A DNA stretch of 64,000 nucleotides from assembly GCA_964017065.1 (NCBI GenBank), contig OZ024786.1, positions 5,061,781 to 5,125,780 on the forward strand. Direction: 5' to 3'. Below the pieces are notes generated by a model, which was not told the origin of the DNA, did no database searches, and saw only the letters and a program-made list of their open reading frames with translations. This DNA is from Haliclona indistincta (Eukaryota > Porifera > Demospongiae > Haplosclerida > Chalinidae). A program made the translations under genes and the position numbers. Below are positions 24,791-35,614 of the stretch, in pieces (the stretch's first letter is position 1; every line of letters begins with the position of its first letter).

Positions 24791-25312
24791 TTACAGTGTT
24801 ACCTGCTGTCTGAATGAGTCAACAGTTTTGTACGAAAAACCGAGATTAACATCATGCCTCTCTTGAAGAGCATGAATAGAAGGATATTTTCGAAAAGAAA
24901 GACCTTGCTTAGCCACTACATAACATATGTCAAATTTCTTTCTCAATCGCTCTTGCGTACCTTCATCAATAGTGAGGAGACTACGAGCTATAGGTGAGTA
25001 ACTAGTGACAGGTAATTTAGAAGCCTTTGCTGACTCTGCATACATGCGAGACATTGCTGCACGATGCTGCTCACTTTTTGCATGATCGACCAGATTGCTC
25101 GTTTTTTGATTGGTAGAGCCTACAATCCAGGATCTAGAGAAGTTTTTTATTCCTGTGATGGAACGCTCATGATTCCTGCAGGCTTGGCACCACAGCTGAG
25201 CCACGAGGGTTTTATCCTTAGAATCTTCATCGCAGTGTAACCAAGAGATTGTTTTATACTCTTGTTCAAACTGGTTCTTCCACTTAGTGAATGTAGTTAC
25301 TGATACTTGCCT
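24791..25312 (-). pseudogene. hAT transposase N-terminal zinc finger (C17orf113/ZNF862-like)
   Basis: The minus-strand frame begins near 25312 with KSKRQVSVTTFTKWKNQFEQ and continues WLHCDED...LWCQACRNHERSITG, SRSWIVGSTNQKTSNLVDH and AKSEQHRAAM. The C-x2-C...H-x5-H arrangement with 'G(S/T)xxxKxSxLxxHxxSxxH' is the N-terminal zinc finger of the ZNF862/C17orf113 group of hAT-derived proteins. The frame goes on through a linker region (LLTIDEGTQERLRKKFDICY, GLSFRKYPSI) and stops at 24791 with the catalytic region missing. There is no ATG in a good place, so the 5' part is missing or lies in another exon. It is probably the N-terminal end of a dead copy. Confidence 0.62.
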
Positions 25313-25697
25313 TTTAGATTTTAGAAAGTTATTCTAGCCACATCTTAATTATAAAAAATTGTTTTAGCAGCTGTGAACGGTTGGCCATAGCGTCTGGACA
25401 GGCTGTCTAGCCACCGGCCAAGGCTCTAATTTAACCAGCATTGGTAGTGAGAAACAAACAGGAGATTGGTCACAATCACTTCATAACTTGGCCACACTAT
25501 TTAATAAATTTAAATGAATAAATTATAAAAATCAGGCGAGGCTGTTGACAAGTGACAAGGTTGTAAGTAACAATGTACAGATAATTGCAAGTCTTAAATT
25601 TAAATGAATAAATTATAATCTAATGCTAATAAATATAATATGAATAGAAACTACACCAATACACCATTGCTACACCAATAAGTATCCTTGCTTGTTT

Positions 25698-25965
25698 TCA
25701 TTTCTTAACATAACCTTTCAGACGAGCACGATAATCACTTTTTAGTGAAGTATCTTCAATCAGCGCTGCTATGTGGGTAATATAGGCACCATACCTATCC
25801 ACTACCCGCTGTAGAGCCATTCTCTTGTGATTAATCCAACGACTACCTTGAGATCGCTTCGGAATGTTGCCTCCTTTAGGGAACTCGAAGACATCTTGAA
25901 GATCACCCAATATATCAGCAAGTTCTCTAGACTTTTTTGGTGAAGCAGTGTCTTTGGTACCTCAT
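25698..25965 (-). pseudogene. hAT transposase middle block (same family)
   Basis: The minus strand from about 25965 reads SPKKSRELADILGDLQDVFE, then FPKGGNIPKRSQGSRWINHK and RMALQRVVDRYGAYITHIA. This is the block that follows AHRLEL in ZNF862-type hAT proteins (FEFP...GxRWxxHKxxAxxxxxxxxGxY). It lies 5' (on the minus strand) of the N-terminal block at 24791-25312, so the order is opposite to a normal gene. They must be two copies or a rearranged one. Confidence 0.62.
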
Positions 25966-26087
25966 TCGTCCTAAGTGCTCTTTGATCTCATGATTGCAGA
26001 ATACTTGAAAGGTGGGATTGTTGTATAAACTAATAATTTTTACACGTGGTCATGTAGCATTCAGTATATTGTGTAGGTGATCAGCCC

Positions 26088-26591
26088 AATATCTGATCAC
26101 CTCATGGACAATTATTACCTCAGCCCTACCTCTTCCGCCACCTAAAGGAGGTGGGATTTGAAGCCTGTGGCACAGCCAGATTAGATAGGACTGGAATTCT
26201 ACGAACATTTCGCGATAAGCTAGACAAAGAGAAAGTCAGAACAGCGATGCTGCCTGTTGGTGTCTTTGGCCTGCAGTGGATGGACAAGAGGTTGGTAACA
26301 ATGCTATCAACAGTAGACGACAGAGGGATGATAGGTATAAGTAGAAGATCAAGGCATGCTAGAGCAAGTGGAATAGAGGAGATACAGAAGCCCTCCCTAA
26401 TAGTGAAGTACAATAAGTACATGGGCGGTGTTGACCAATCAGACCAAATGCTATCCTACTGTGGGCTTTGTCACCGCTTGATGAAATGGTGGCGACGAGC
26501 ATTCTTTCATCTTTTCATAGTGAATGCTTACATCTTGTATTCCATACAAGATATCGAAATGCCTGGGCAGGATGTAGATGAATCACTATGA
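26088..26591 (+). pseudogene. piggyBac transposase, C-terminal half
   Basis: Near 26105 one frame reads MDNYYLSP, and a shifted frame continues LFRHLKEVGFEACGTARLDR. This is the piggyBac block holding the third catalytic Asp (DNYYxSxxLFxxL...ACGTxRxxR). Further on are MLSTVDDRG, and KYNKYMGGVDQSDQMLSYCG then RLMKWWRRAFFHLFIVNAYI, the classic 'YNxxMGGVDxxDQ...WW' end of the RNaseH-like domain. The usual cysteine-rich C-terminal finger is absent; the frame ends ...DVDESL* at 26589-26591. A frameshift near 26125 shows it is dead. The N-terminal half of a copy lies 1.2 kb downstream on the same strand. Confidence 0.78.
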
Positions 26592-27211
26592 CATTGCTCT
26601 TAGCTTTTGTGTTGTTTGTTTTGTGAGCTTTGTTAACTTACAGATCACAAAAATACTATTGCTCCCGATCTACATTGATGATGTCACTTCTTGATGTAGG
26701 TGTGGACATCTAGCTCCACTTTGACATGCGCTAATATGCGTCAATAGGAAAACAGATTTAGAAGCACAATAGCAAGGGTTCTTCATAATATTTTGTAAGA
26801 AAGTATAATATCTTGAACTCTGAACTCTGTCTTGACCATTATTACAACTTATTGCTATACCCGCCAGCACTACAGCTCAGACAAAAGTAGAACAGCAGAG
26901 AATCCGTTACATTAATCCTCCTAAATTAATTGTTAAAAATTGGCTGATCACTATGATCGGTGATTGTGGGGGGGCTGGTGGTAGATTTGAATTAGAGGGA
27001 ATCTTCAAACCTGCGAATGTGCTACTCTACCATCATTTATCCAAAGAAAGTTACGTTGTTTTGCATTTATTAGCAAATATTATTTCTCTATCTGTTTCCT
27101 GCATGCAGATCACTACTGCAGATTTGATTGCTAAGTTAGGGAGACTCTATGATTGGACTACAGATATAGTTGCTTCTCCATCTGGATCGCTCGGTTGCAT
27201 ATTGAAGCAAT

Positions 27212-27252
27212 AGGGGCCGGCACGGGATCATTGCATCATTCTGCCGGCCCCT
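27212..27252. repeat. GC-rich inverted repeat (11-bp arms)
   Basis: AGGGGCCGGCA (27212-27222) and its complement (27242-27252) with a 19-base loop, followed by TTTAA. It stands out from the AT-rich surroundings. It may be a hairpin near a transposon end (the adjacent TTAA fits piggyBac), or a transcription-termination hairpin. No second end was found. Confidence 0.5.
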
Positions 27253-27760
27253 TTAAGTGAAGGTTAGTAGTTCATATCTCTGAAATGTTTGCCAGGGTTC
27301 GGTTTGTTATGCTAAGATGACATAGTGTCTGAGCATGCTTTGTATGTTTAATAAAATAATGTGGTCTTGAGGCAGTAGCCAAACTATGAGTGGGTGGAGA
27401 CACAAGGCATAATTGTGTTGTAGTTTGTCATTCTGTCTGTCACAAAGATTTCTTCTTGCTGTTCACTAGAAACTATGACTGTTACTTTTATACATATATG
27501 TGATTACTTTTTCGTGTATTTGCAATCGTCCGGCCAATTGACTGGAAGTCCATTACGACCCATACAAATTTATATTTGGGTGGAAATACTGTATGACGCA
27601 ATAGGTAATTTCTTTATAAATTATGGGAATAAATGTATGGCTTAATGTGTTTTCTTTTCATTTCTGCAGTCACTCTCTGATCAAACAACATTTGCTGATT
27701 ATATTATATTAAACCATAGTATGAATAATTCTCTTTGATGTAACGAGCGTTAATGAGGGC

Positions 27761-27803
27761 TATAAATCGTGTACAGCCCGCACGCGTCTCAAGATGGCCG
27801 CCG
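27761..27803 (+). promoter_or_regulatory. TATA box with TISU/YY1-type start context
   Basis: TATAAAT at 27761-27767 stands about 27 bases before an ATG whose context is CAAGATGGCCGCC (ATG 27794-27796). This is very close to the TISU consensus SAASATGGCGGC, which allows initiation on extremely short 5' UTRs and overlaps a YY1 site. A TATA-driven start would fall next to the ATG, as TISU requires. Both motifs are visible; that they work together is inference. Confidence 0.45.
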
Positions 27804-29240
27804 CGTTCGAGAATCCACAAAGAAACGGCGCTCGTGCTGCTCTGCGGTCTTCCTGCGACGTAAGATAGCCAGCTAGACGTCAGGCAAGCAGCGCACTATG
27901 GTTTAAAGTAGTTATATACCTCACAGTCGGTGTTTAAGCATTTAAAGCCCTTGGGCTACGACCGCGGGCTTTAAATCGCTTAAACACCTCCTGATCGGTA
28001 TATAACTACTATTTAATTTCCTTCTTTTCCTTCCACAAGACAGTAACTGACAGGCAGGGAGTGTCGAAAGGGTGAGCCATGATGGTCGATCTGTTATATT
28101 GTACCTGTGTGAAGGATTGAGCATGCCTGATCATGATATTTGAATTTTAGGACTTGTTATAATATTGTTTGTTTCTCGATGATCTAAAAGAGACTGATGA
28201 GAGTGAAGCAGAAGTAGAGGAAGTGGAGGAGGCAGAGGAAGAGGAGGAGGAAGGGGAGGAGATAGAGGGTGAGAACAAAGACAAAAATTGTATATTTTAT
28301 AAAAGAAAAAAGTTAAATCTTTCTAGGTAATTGATGATAATGACAATATTAGCATCTAGCTCACAATTTTGTGATAAATTATAAATAAGATGATTATAAT
28401 AACTATTATAATAATTATTATTGATTAAATATTTTAATAATTATTATTGATAAGTTGATATAGTAGTGACTTGGTTATTCCAAATGTTACCGAGTACTAT
28501 GACATTTACAAACAACACTAGACCACTCTGCTTTATAGCGAATTTGAATTGGGTTAGAAAATTGCAGGTTCCATGAAAGCACTGCCTAGCCCTACTTGCC
28601 TAGCAAAAGAAATAAGTTATATCTTTCTAGGTAGTTGATGATAATGACATCAAGCTCACACAATTACAGAATGGCTAGGTAGACCCTCTCATGTCAGAGT
28701 TGAGTCATTCACTAGTACATTAGGCCAAACATCTGCTCTCCCAGATGATCCAAAGCAGTTCTTTCAGCTGTTTTTTCTCGGATGAGCTAATAGTGAAGGA
28801 AACCAATACGTATGCAGCACTGCGCAAAGGTGATGATGGTAGTACATGGAAGAAAGCAAGAGAGGAATGTACTATTTTACTTATCCTTTTTATTTTACTT
28901 ATTTCCTACAGTTTTAGATCCTGATGGGCTTCGTTGATAAACCAGAGTTAAGAGATTACTGGAGCCGCAACCCAAGACTACACTATCCTGCCATTAGTAC
29001 AAGGATCTCCAAGGACAGATTTGAAGAGATAACAAGGTGCATACACTTTGTGCACAATGACACACTGCTGAAAATTTCTGTCACCACAGTCGAGTTGAGA
29101 TGTGAAATTATTAGTGACAAGGCTCAGACAACAGACAGATTATTGTCAAAATTATGGATCCAACAAGTGTATTACAAACATGAAATAAAGTGTTTAATGA
29201 TTCTGTCTTTATTGCATAGCCCAGTAGAGAATATCTGAAA
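27794..29240 (+). pseudogene. piggyBac transposase, N-terminal half (four exon-like blocks)
   Basis: Exon 1 (27794-27859) encodes MAAAFENPQRNGARAALRSS and ends at a GTAAGA donor. An acidic exon follows (about 28190-28269, DESEAEVEEVEEAEEEEEEG), like the acidic N termini of piggyBac proteins. A block at about 28682-28850 reads RPSHVRVESFTSTLG...DDPKQFFQLFF, then DELIVKETNTYAAL. One extra base near 28779 shifts the frame between these two. After an AG near 28912 comes ILMGFVDKPELRDYWSRNPR, then LHYPAISTRISKDRFEEITR and CIHFVHN, the piggyBac N-terminal domain. The gene then breaks off before the first catalytic Asp. A 104-bp hairpin sits in intron 1. Confidence 0.6.
27907..28010. repeat. 104-bp near-perfect palindrome (hairpin MITE-like)
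   Basis: AGTAGTTATATACC...GGTGTTTAAGC.TTTAAAGCCC pairs with GGGCTTTAAAT.GCTTAAACACC...GGTATATAACTACT. The arms span almost the entire element, with an about 15-base loop at 27951-27966 and an 8-base internal mismatch bubble. It is flanked by TTTAA (27902-27906) and ATTTAA (28011-28016), which could be remnants of a target duplication. Confidence 0.75.
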
Positions 29241-29637
29241 TGATATGGTCCACTCGATGCTGCCGTCAACTGGTGGATGAAAAAATGAACACATGCACAA
29301 CATGCGTGTCACTATGGAGAACAATCAAGACCTGAAAACTCACCAAGACAACTGGCCAAGTACAAGAGATCAAAGTTGAACATGATACAACTTCCTTTAG
29401 CAACATGTCATCATTATCACTATGGAGGCACAAAGCTGCTATAGTAGGAGGGCTTACTGTAATACTACTACATAAATATATAAAGCAGTAGATGCCAAAA
29501 TTATGAGCAAGTTAACAAATAAGAAATAGAAGGAATAAAGAAAAATCTAACAAGTTAAATTACACAAGCGCAAGCACAAGCACTTGGATGATCCCCGATC
29601 CCCTTGGGGGGTATAACTCTATTTCTTATTTGCTAGT

Positions 29638-29795
29638 CCAAGCTGATCACCTGGGCTTAGGGAGAGATCAAACCACCATCACCAACGCTCAAAAAATCTA
29701 TGTTTGCCAAGCTCCTAAACCAGCTGGGAATACTCAGGTCGCTTGGTCAGACATCTCCCATATGGCCCAAATGCGCACAAGGTTAACAAGGTTAT
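29638..29795 (+). repeat. Dispersed repeat, copy 1
   Basis: About 155 bases (AGCTGATCACCTGGGCTTAG ... CACAAGGTTAACA) recur at 48689-48835 in the same orientation with scattered substitutions and small indels. No coding potential is shared by both copies (the frame differs). It is probably part of a dispersed transposon. Confidence 0.8.
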
Positions 29796-30263
29796 GAATA
29801 TGAACACTTTACTTGGGAGCCATAAAATAAGGTTTCATGCTCACATTCAGTTTAAGAAATGTGTAGTGTACCCAGAGTACAAAGTTACTGATTATGACTT
29901 TGGATGGGAATCTTGAAATAAGCTCATGAATAGGCAAATCCAAGGTAAAAGACCTATGAATTGATAGGAGAGAGTAGCAAGTGCAAGATGACTATGATGA
30001 AAGGAAATTGTAATTTTTTTTGAGTCAGATCTCTCTCTGTGTGTTTATTGCGTAAATTGTGCTGAGGAATTTCCAGTTTTTTTTGTGCTGAGGAATTTCC
30101 AATTTTGAGGAAAAGAGAAGATGCTACTGACACTACTGCTGCCAAAAAAGTCAAGTGAAATGGAAGACTCAGATTATCTGCTATTGGTTAATAATACAGC
30201 AGGAAATAAGAGGAAGAAGCAGCCTAGCAGAAAAGGTACAAACTTGTCTAAGTATATGTAGGG

Positions 30264-30519
30264 CAGTGGCGTAGGCAGGGGGCAATTGTTTCCCCTTTTT
30301 TACTGACTTAAGTAATGTTGGCCACATGGTTGATTTAGTGTAAGCCACATGTAAACTAGCTATTTTATCTTGGTTTACACCAGCTAGCTATGACACTAGA
30401 TAGATATTGAAATTTAACAGCTCTAAATTGTTCAATTGCAAAATTTTCTCGGGGAGGACCCTCACTCCCCCTCTCTTTTTTATTTGCCCCCTCAATTCAA
30501 CATTCCTGCCTACGCCCCA
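30264..30519. mobile_element. Short MITE with CAGTGGCGTAGGCAGG ends
   Basis: The left end CAGTGGCGTAGGCAGG and the right end CCTGCCTACGCCCCA are inverted. GTAGGG occurs directly outside both ends (30258-30263 and 30520-30525). The terminal sequence is like that of hAT-type MITEs in many animals, which normally make 8-bp duplications, so assignment to hAT is tentative. Non-coding. Confidence 0.6.
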
Positions 30520-30891
30520 GTAGGGGATAAGTTAGCTCAATTTCACTGGCTGTGTTTTCAGTTCCACAATCCGACCTTACTATACTTGGACAACCAAGCA
30601 TAATAATACAAAACAAGATAAGTAACCATTACCATTTGCCTTTAACACTGCTTGCTACCACATTTGGATCATTGTTAGTAGAGGAAAGTTCCAACCATTA
30701 TTTTGCGTGAATATATGAAAAATGGAATTTTCTTTCTCTTCAGGAAGATTATAACTAACCCATCGATGCAAGCGTGGATAGTAAATCCGTAAGGCTTTAA
30801 TTTATCGTACCCGTTTAAATGTCAAACAAAGTTAGGCCCCTGCAGCTGTAAATCAATTTTACATATTAGAGACAATTAAGATTCACTTTAA

Positions 30892-31494
30892 GGTGGCGGT
30901 ATACCGATGGGTGTGGCTACAGTCAGTTAGAACACAGCTCGCAGGCTGGACAACGACGGCGAGCTAAACGAAACAGAGCTGCCACACATGAAGTACGAAG
31001 GTATACAAAGAGCAGAGCGTTAAAAGTTTAGGCATACCTTGAACAATCGCAGAGAAATGCAAAACCAAAAACGGCAGTTTTATTCACCAAAAATCAGACG
31101 AAGGAAACGTCTACACCGTTAGCTGAAGCCAATTTCCACTTAAAAACGACTTACCCGAGGGCGACTCGAAGAGTTTTCTGGACAGAATCGATATCTTTTT
31201 CCAAAAATCACTAATCAACAAGATTTCATGGCGTCCAGCATGGTTTGGCACGAGCGTTTACAGCCATAAAAAAGTAACGGTTATCCATCTTAATAAAAAC
31301 TCTTCGAGCCGCCCTCCGTTAGTTATTTTAGAAAGTGCACCGCTCGTCAAATAGCTTTAAAAAGGCACCTGGGATTTTATTTTTGGTGAATGGTGGCAGC
31401 ATCCATTACCCCAAACACCGATGATTGCTAGGGAACATGAATATCATTACTAATGTCGTGAATGTCATTATTCACGTAACGGTATTCCGCCACC
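30892..31494. mobile_element. 603-bp TTAA-flanked MITE
   Basis: Inverted ends GGTGGCGGTATACCG (30892-30906) and CGGTATTCCGCCACC (ends 31494; two mismatches) flanked by TTAA on both sides (30888-30891 and 31495-31498). The TTAA duplication is the mark of piggyBac-type transposition. The ends do not begin with the usual CCC, so the family is uncommon. No ORF. Confidence 0.75.
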
Positions 31495-31584
31495 TTAACG
31501 TGCGTACGGGATGTTAGGATGGGCGTGGGCATAGTGTACTCGGTAAAGACATTTTAAATAAAATATTTTCTTATGGTATAATGC

Positions 31585-31854
31585 ATGCAGCATCAGCCAG
31601 CTGTTAGTACAACTGTTAGCCATACAACAGTGTCCCCCTACTTCAAGCTACAAATACAAACCAAAAAGTATACATCACATGTCATACAAAATGAGATCAT
31701 GTCGATCATGGCAATGCAAAACCTTAAAAAGATGTGTCGAGAGATCAAAGAGAATGTCCCATACACTATTAAGGCAGATGAGTGTACAGAAGTGGCAAAC
31801 ACAGCAATTTACGCTTTGTATTCGGTCAGCGTAAGAAGATATGAGCTGTTATGA
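31585..31854 (+). pseudogene. hAT-like transposase fragment (DUF4371/ZMYM1-like)
   Basis: An open frame of 89 codons. The second half reads IQNEIMSIMAMQNLKKMCRE, then IKENVPYTIKADECTEVANT and AIYALYSVSVR. In DUF4371 (hAT dimerisation-type, e.g. ZMYM1-like) the block is '(N)EIIxxMAxxVLxxIxxxIxxAxYxAIxADExTDxxNxEQLxxxxRxV'. The ADEx(T) acidic motif corresponds to the first catalytic Asp/Glu region. Sequence following 31854 is no longer recognisable, so this is a short remnant. Confidence 0.5.
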
Positions 31855-34228
31855 GAATTTATTAGGCTGTAGGGAGCTTGTGTCAAATCTATCATTATGC
31901 TACAGTAATAAGACAATATAATGCATTAATATTTTATAGCGACTCATAATAAAATCGAGGAAGAAGGATTGCAAGAAAACACCCAAGAACATTATCCGCG
32001 TATCTAACAAGTCAGCAAAGAAAGGGATGAAGAGGCCACTGCATGACAATGAGAGTGAAGAGGATGAGGTATCATATCAATGGCACAATAGGCTCCTTCT
32101 GCAAGAGCACAAGAAAGATCATCATAATATGCAAGTGGTGCTGGAACTGAAGAAAGCAGCATCCACACAACGGCATGCCGATATTTTGAAGGGGTCAGTC
32201 TTGTTTCTTCCACTTTGGAGAATTTTCTGAAACTTTGATAATTCATTGTGACAGTTCCAAAAATGATGTTTAAACTGTTTATAACTCATCAGGGAGTTAT
32301 CACGAATGATTGGCAACTGCAATGTGAGAAAAGATGCTCATGAGCAATGGGCATTGTCAGCAGAGAAGATCATCATGTCTCTGGCAATTTTGTCATCTAA
32401 GGAGGTCTGAGGTTTTCTGAAGAATCTAAACAGTAGTGATCCAAGTAGGCGCCAAATCTTATACAATTACTTTTTATCAATGAATGCAGATGACATCAAT
32501 GCTGTTCCTGCACTACAGCTGATGCTACCTGACCAAGGGAAAACCTAACACAATAGTGTCCTGGCAGACATCCACATCTGCTTTGTAGCAGCAAGCACAT
32601 TTTGGTTTTGTTTTGGTTTTATCCCTCTTTAGGAATGTGTTGTAATCGAGGAAGCAGCTAGTAGCACCTCCTACCCCTGTAATACTTTACAATCAAAAAC
32701 CTGCCATGCTGATAGTTGAGCGGTAAACACTTGCATTGTTAAACCACCAGCTAAACTACCAAAACTAGACTAGCACTAGTTACTGATGCGCCCGCCGGGG
32801 AAGCTCCTGGTCGCAGGTGGACGCAGGACTTAAGCCATGAGGAATTCTGTCTCCGCCTGCACGATTTGTTTTGAGCCTGATCACACGGCACAATAGAGTA
32901 GAGATCACAATAGAGATCACACGGCAATTACCAATAATTAAGTGTAATATTTTGTTGGACTTCTTCTTTTGGACATAATTGCAAGAAATGGGGGTTGAAG
33001 TTGCAAGTACACCTCTGATAGGATTTTTTTAGCGACAAAGTCCTGTTGTATCACCATATGCCTGGAGTAAGCTATAATATTATTTTGTTGGCAAATAATA
33101 GGTTTGTTTTTTTTTTACAGCCGTCTCTGACAAGATCAGGGAGGAGTTCTCCAATCACAACTCATGGGGGTCAGACATAAAGGCATCTCCGGTACAGAGC
33201 CTAGGAGTGCTATAGAGTAAGCAATAGGTGATACATAACAATCCGTCCTCATAGGTGATACACCATTGGGGTTATGTCTTTGTCTCTACTCAATCAAATT
33301 TTCTGTGCAACACTTTGGTTATTACAATTAATTTGCAAAATAACCCTTTTAAGGAGATGATCAAAATTTTAACATGCAACATTACAAAGTTCCTGAATGA
33401 GTTTAATGAAATTGGGTTAGCTGTTCAATTTTTGGATTGTGTGACAACAGATCAAGGATTTGTGAACAGACCAGCAGGTGACCTAAGTGCAAGAGATGTC
33501 ATTGTCTACTCCTTGCAAGCTGAAGCAAAACCGACATCCGAAGTATTTTAATACTCAGGTATGGGAACAAGAATTACGTATAATTATTTTATTAATATTT
33601 TTATGAAAAAAAATTGAATTGTTTCTCGTGATTAACATTACAAAGTGCAAATGGTTTCTATAGTCAGGACAGTACCACTTAGCAGATCTTTGCTTGCGCT
33701 TTAATCCCAGACATGTAAAGTGGAACCAACTAATTAAGTTCACATGTTTCACTGCAGCCATGTTTCAATGGTAGGCTATCACAGCCTACCACTGTCCCAA
33801 ACAGTCTTCTTACCGACAATAACAGATTGCATCCGTGGTTGCGGTAGTAGCAACAGTAACTGCATTAGACGATGTTGCTGCTAGAAGTGATACATGTAAG
33901 CCACAGCCATTGGGCTGCAATTCAAGTAGTGAACAACAATGAGGTATTATTATATCATTCAGCATTGGGCACTTCCTCATAATACACTATAGAGGTCATA
34001 ATAAAGATTGAACATACTCCATCTAGTATCCTCAAAATCAGTGTAATGAATATTGTTAAGCAGCTGTTGCAAACTGACTGTAACGGAGACAAAAGAACTA
34101 ATTTTTTGCTTTTATTATTATTATTATTACAGTAAGTTGTTTTATTACCACTATTATGTTACTATACATTAATACTTATTAATTTTTATTTTATTTATTG
34201 ATAAAAGTAATGAGCTGTATGCACTCAG
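31855..34228. other. No gene recognised; contains one dispersed repeat
   Basis: Open frames at 32027-32230 and 33255-33551 have no family motif. 33592-33690 is a dispersed repeat (listed separately). A T-run precedes an AG at 33120, but the following frame is short. Confidence 0.35.
33592..33690 (+). repeat. Dispersed repeat, copy 1
   Basis: About 95 bases (TTTCTCGTGATTAACATTAC ... AGTACCACTTAGCAGA) recur at 36641-36734 in the same orientation, with only a few changes. Confidence 0.8.
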
Positions 34229-34456
34229 GCTCGTCCCAATAAAATACGTACGCTGCATGCTGCAGAAACTAATTCAAATATCATCAAGAGACCTATGCAG
34301 ATCGTGGTGCTGGCGGCCGGTGCTACTGTGGCAGTCGTTATGATGGCTGCTGCTGTATACTGTCGCAGTAGGCGGCGAGGCGGCCGCCAGCCGGTCGGGG
34401 TGCAGCCTGTGCAGGAGAGCCCAGACGGCCGATCTGAGCCGTCAAGAGTAATATAA
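34229..34456 (+). CDS. Exon with a transmembrane helix and basic tail
   Basis: An AG acceptor ends at 34228, and the frame runs 75 codons to TAA at 34454-34456 (a GTAATA donor at 34448 is an alternative end). It encodes a short polar part, then the hydrophobic stretch IVVLAAGATVAVVMMAAAVY followed by CRSRRRGGRQP and a polar tail. This is a single-pass membrane anchor with a positive-inside stop-transfer. The segment is GC-rich (about 34310-34440), unlike its surroundings. It could be the 3' exon of a cell-surface receptor. No ectodomain exon was identified upstream. Confidence 0.4.
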   Translation, partial: ARPNKIRTLHAAETNSNIIKRPMQIVVLAAGATVAVVMMAAAVYCRSRRRGGRQPVGVQPVQESPDGRSEPSRVI

Positions 34457-34944
34457 TATAATGTTGAAGGTATCTGCACTTCTAATATTAGAGAGATTAA
34501 GATTTCGGTACGGTGAACGCTGAACGGTAAAAATTGAATCATTTGTGACGTCAGAGATGTTGAGGGCGGGGTTAAGTAAGTTCGCAAACGAGATTAGCCA
34601 GCCTTGAGCTGAACAGTTGTCTGGCTATGTGGCGTTTATCATAGACGTCAGAATCGCGCATGGATCAAAGAAAGGAATAGGCAAGTGCCTGCAAGGAGGA
34701 TTAGAGACCAGGCACTTGATGAGTATCATATCACTAATAAATATAACCGGCACCTTTTATATCCCATGGCTCAACTTCAAGTCTATCCAGTATCTTTTAT
34801 ATTCCAGCTCAATTTTAGTAGTCTACCATTTATATCCCACCTCAAATCTAGTATCTTTTTTATATCCTAGGTCCATTTTATACTGCTGAATGTCAGAGTA
34901 GTCGATTCTGCATTGAAAAATGCTGTAAAACGAAAATACGGAAA

Positions 34945-35161
34945 AGTCCCAAATTAGGCACCACCCACCAAATTTTCTCAATTCCAGTTAGGCCAACAAA
35001 CTTGCAGCGCTCTGGTTTATGTCGTACAGCTAGATGTTCAAAGTTGCAGCGCTGTAAGTTGGAAGTCATATGTAGTCATTCGAGTGTCTATAGTTAAATA
35101 AATTTTTCTGCTTCTGAAGTTAGGCAGCGTAAAGTCGAAAGCTGTCCCAAATTAGGAGACT
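34945..35161. repeat. Short unit bounded by direct repeats TCCCAAATTAGG
   Basis: TCCCAAATTAGG occurs near 34949 and near 35146 in the same orientation, bounding about 200 bases that separate the transmembrane exon from the minus-strand exon. Its nature is unknown. Confidence 0.35.
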
Positions 35162-35464
35162 TTACCTTATCTCCTCCTCAACTGCGTCTAGTTGACTCAC
35201 GGCTTGCTGGAAGGACTGGAGCTCCAGGGACGTCTCCAGTGATTCATGAGGGACGGCAGCTTGCTCCGCTTCTCTCTCCTCTGCTGTCACTGGTATTGGA
35301 TAGCTGCTAGGGGCATTTCCTCCCTTACCATGCAGGTCCTTAACCCTGTAGTAACCATAATAGTACGTACATGTAACATTGAGCTGACCTGGCAGCATAA
35401 CGTAGAGTATTGAGAGGGCAACTGAAACCAGGAGATATAGTAGATGACAATACTTCGATGACAT
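35162..35464 (-). CDS. First exon of a secreted or membrane protein
   Basis: On the minus strand, ATG (35462-35464) opens a frame with a strong hydrophobic start (YCHLLYLLVSVALSILYVML), a likely signal peptide or anchor. It goes on with a Tyr-rich stretch and a helical, Glu/Gln-rich region (ETSLELQSFQQAVSQLDAVE) to EEEIR. There a good donor (AAG|GTAAAG) ends the exon at about 35167; a GTAAGG donor earlier (within LHGKGG) is an alternative. No downstream exon was identified. The family is not recognised. Confidence 0.4.
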   Translation of the reverse strand: MSSKYCHLLYLLVSVALSILYVMLPGQLNVTCTYYYGYYRVKDLHGKGGNAPSSYPIPVTAEEREAEQAAVPHESLETSLELQSFQQAVSQLDAVEEEIR

Positions 35465-35614
35465 AAGTCAATTCGATGAAGTATAGCAACTCATTTGAAT
35501 GCACAAACCAAGCTACATTATTGCATGCACAAACGTTTTTTGTATGAGCAACAGGTCGTTTTCATGTGCAAAATTTTGCTCAGACTCGTGATACCCCAAG
35601 AGCTTCATGGCAGC

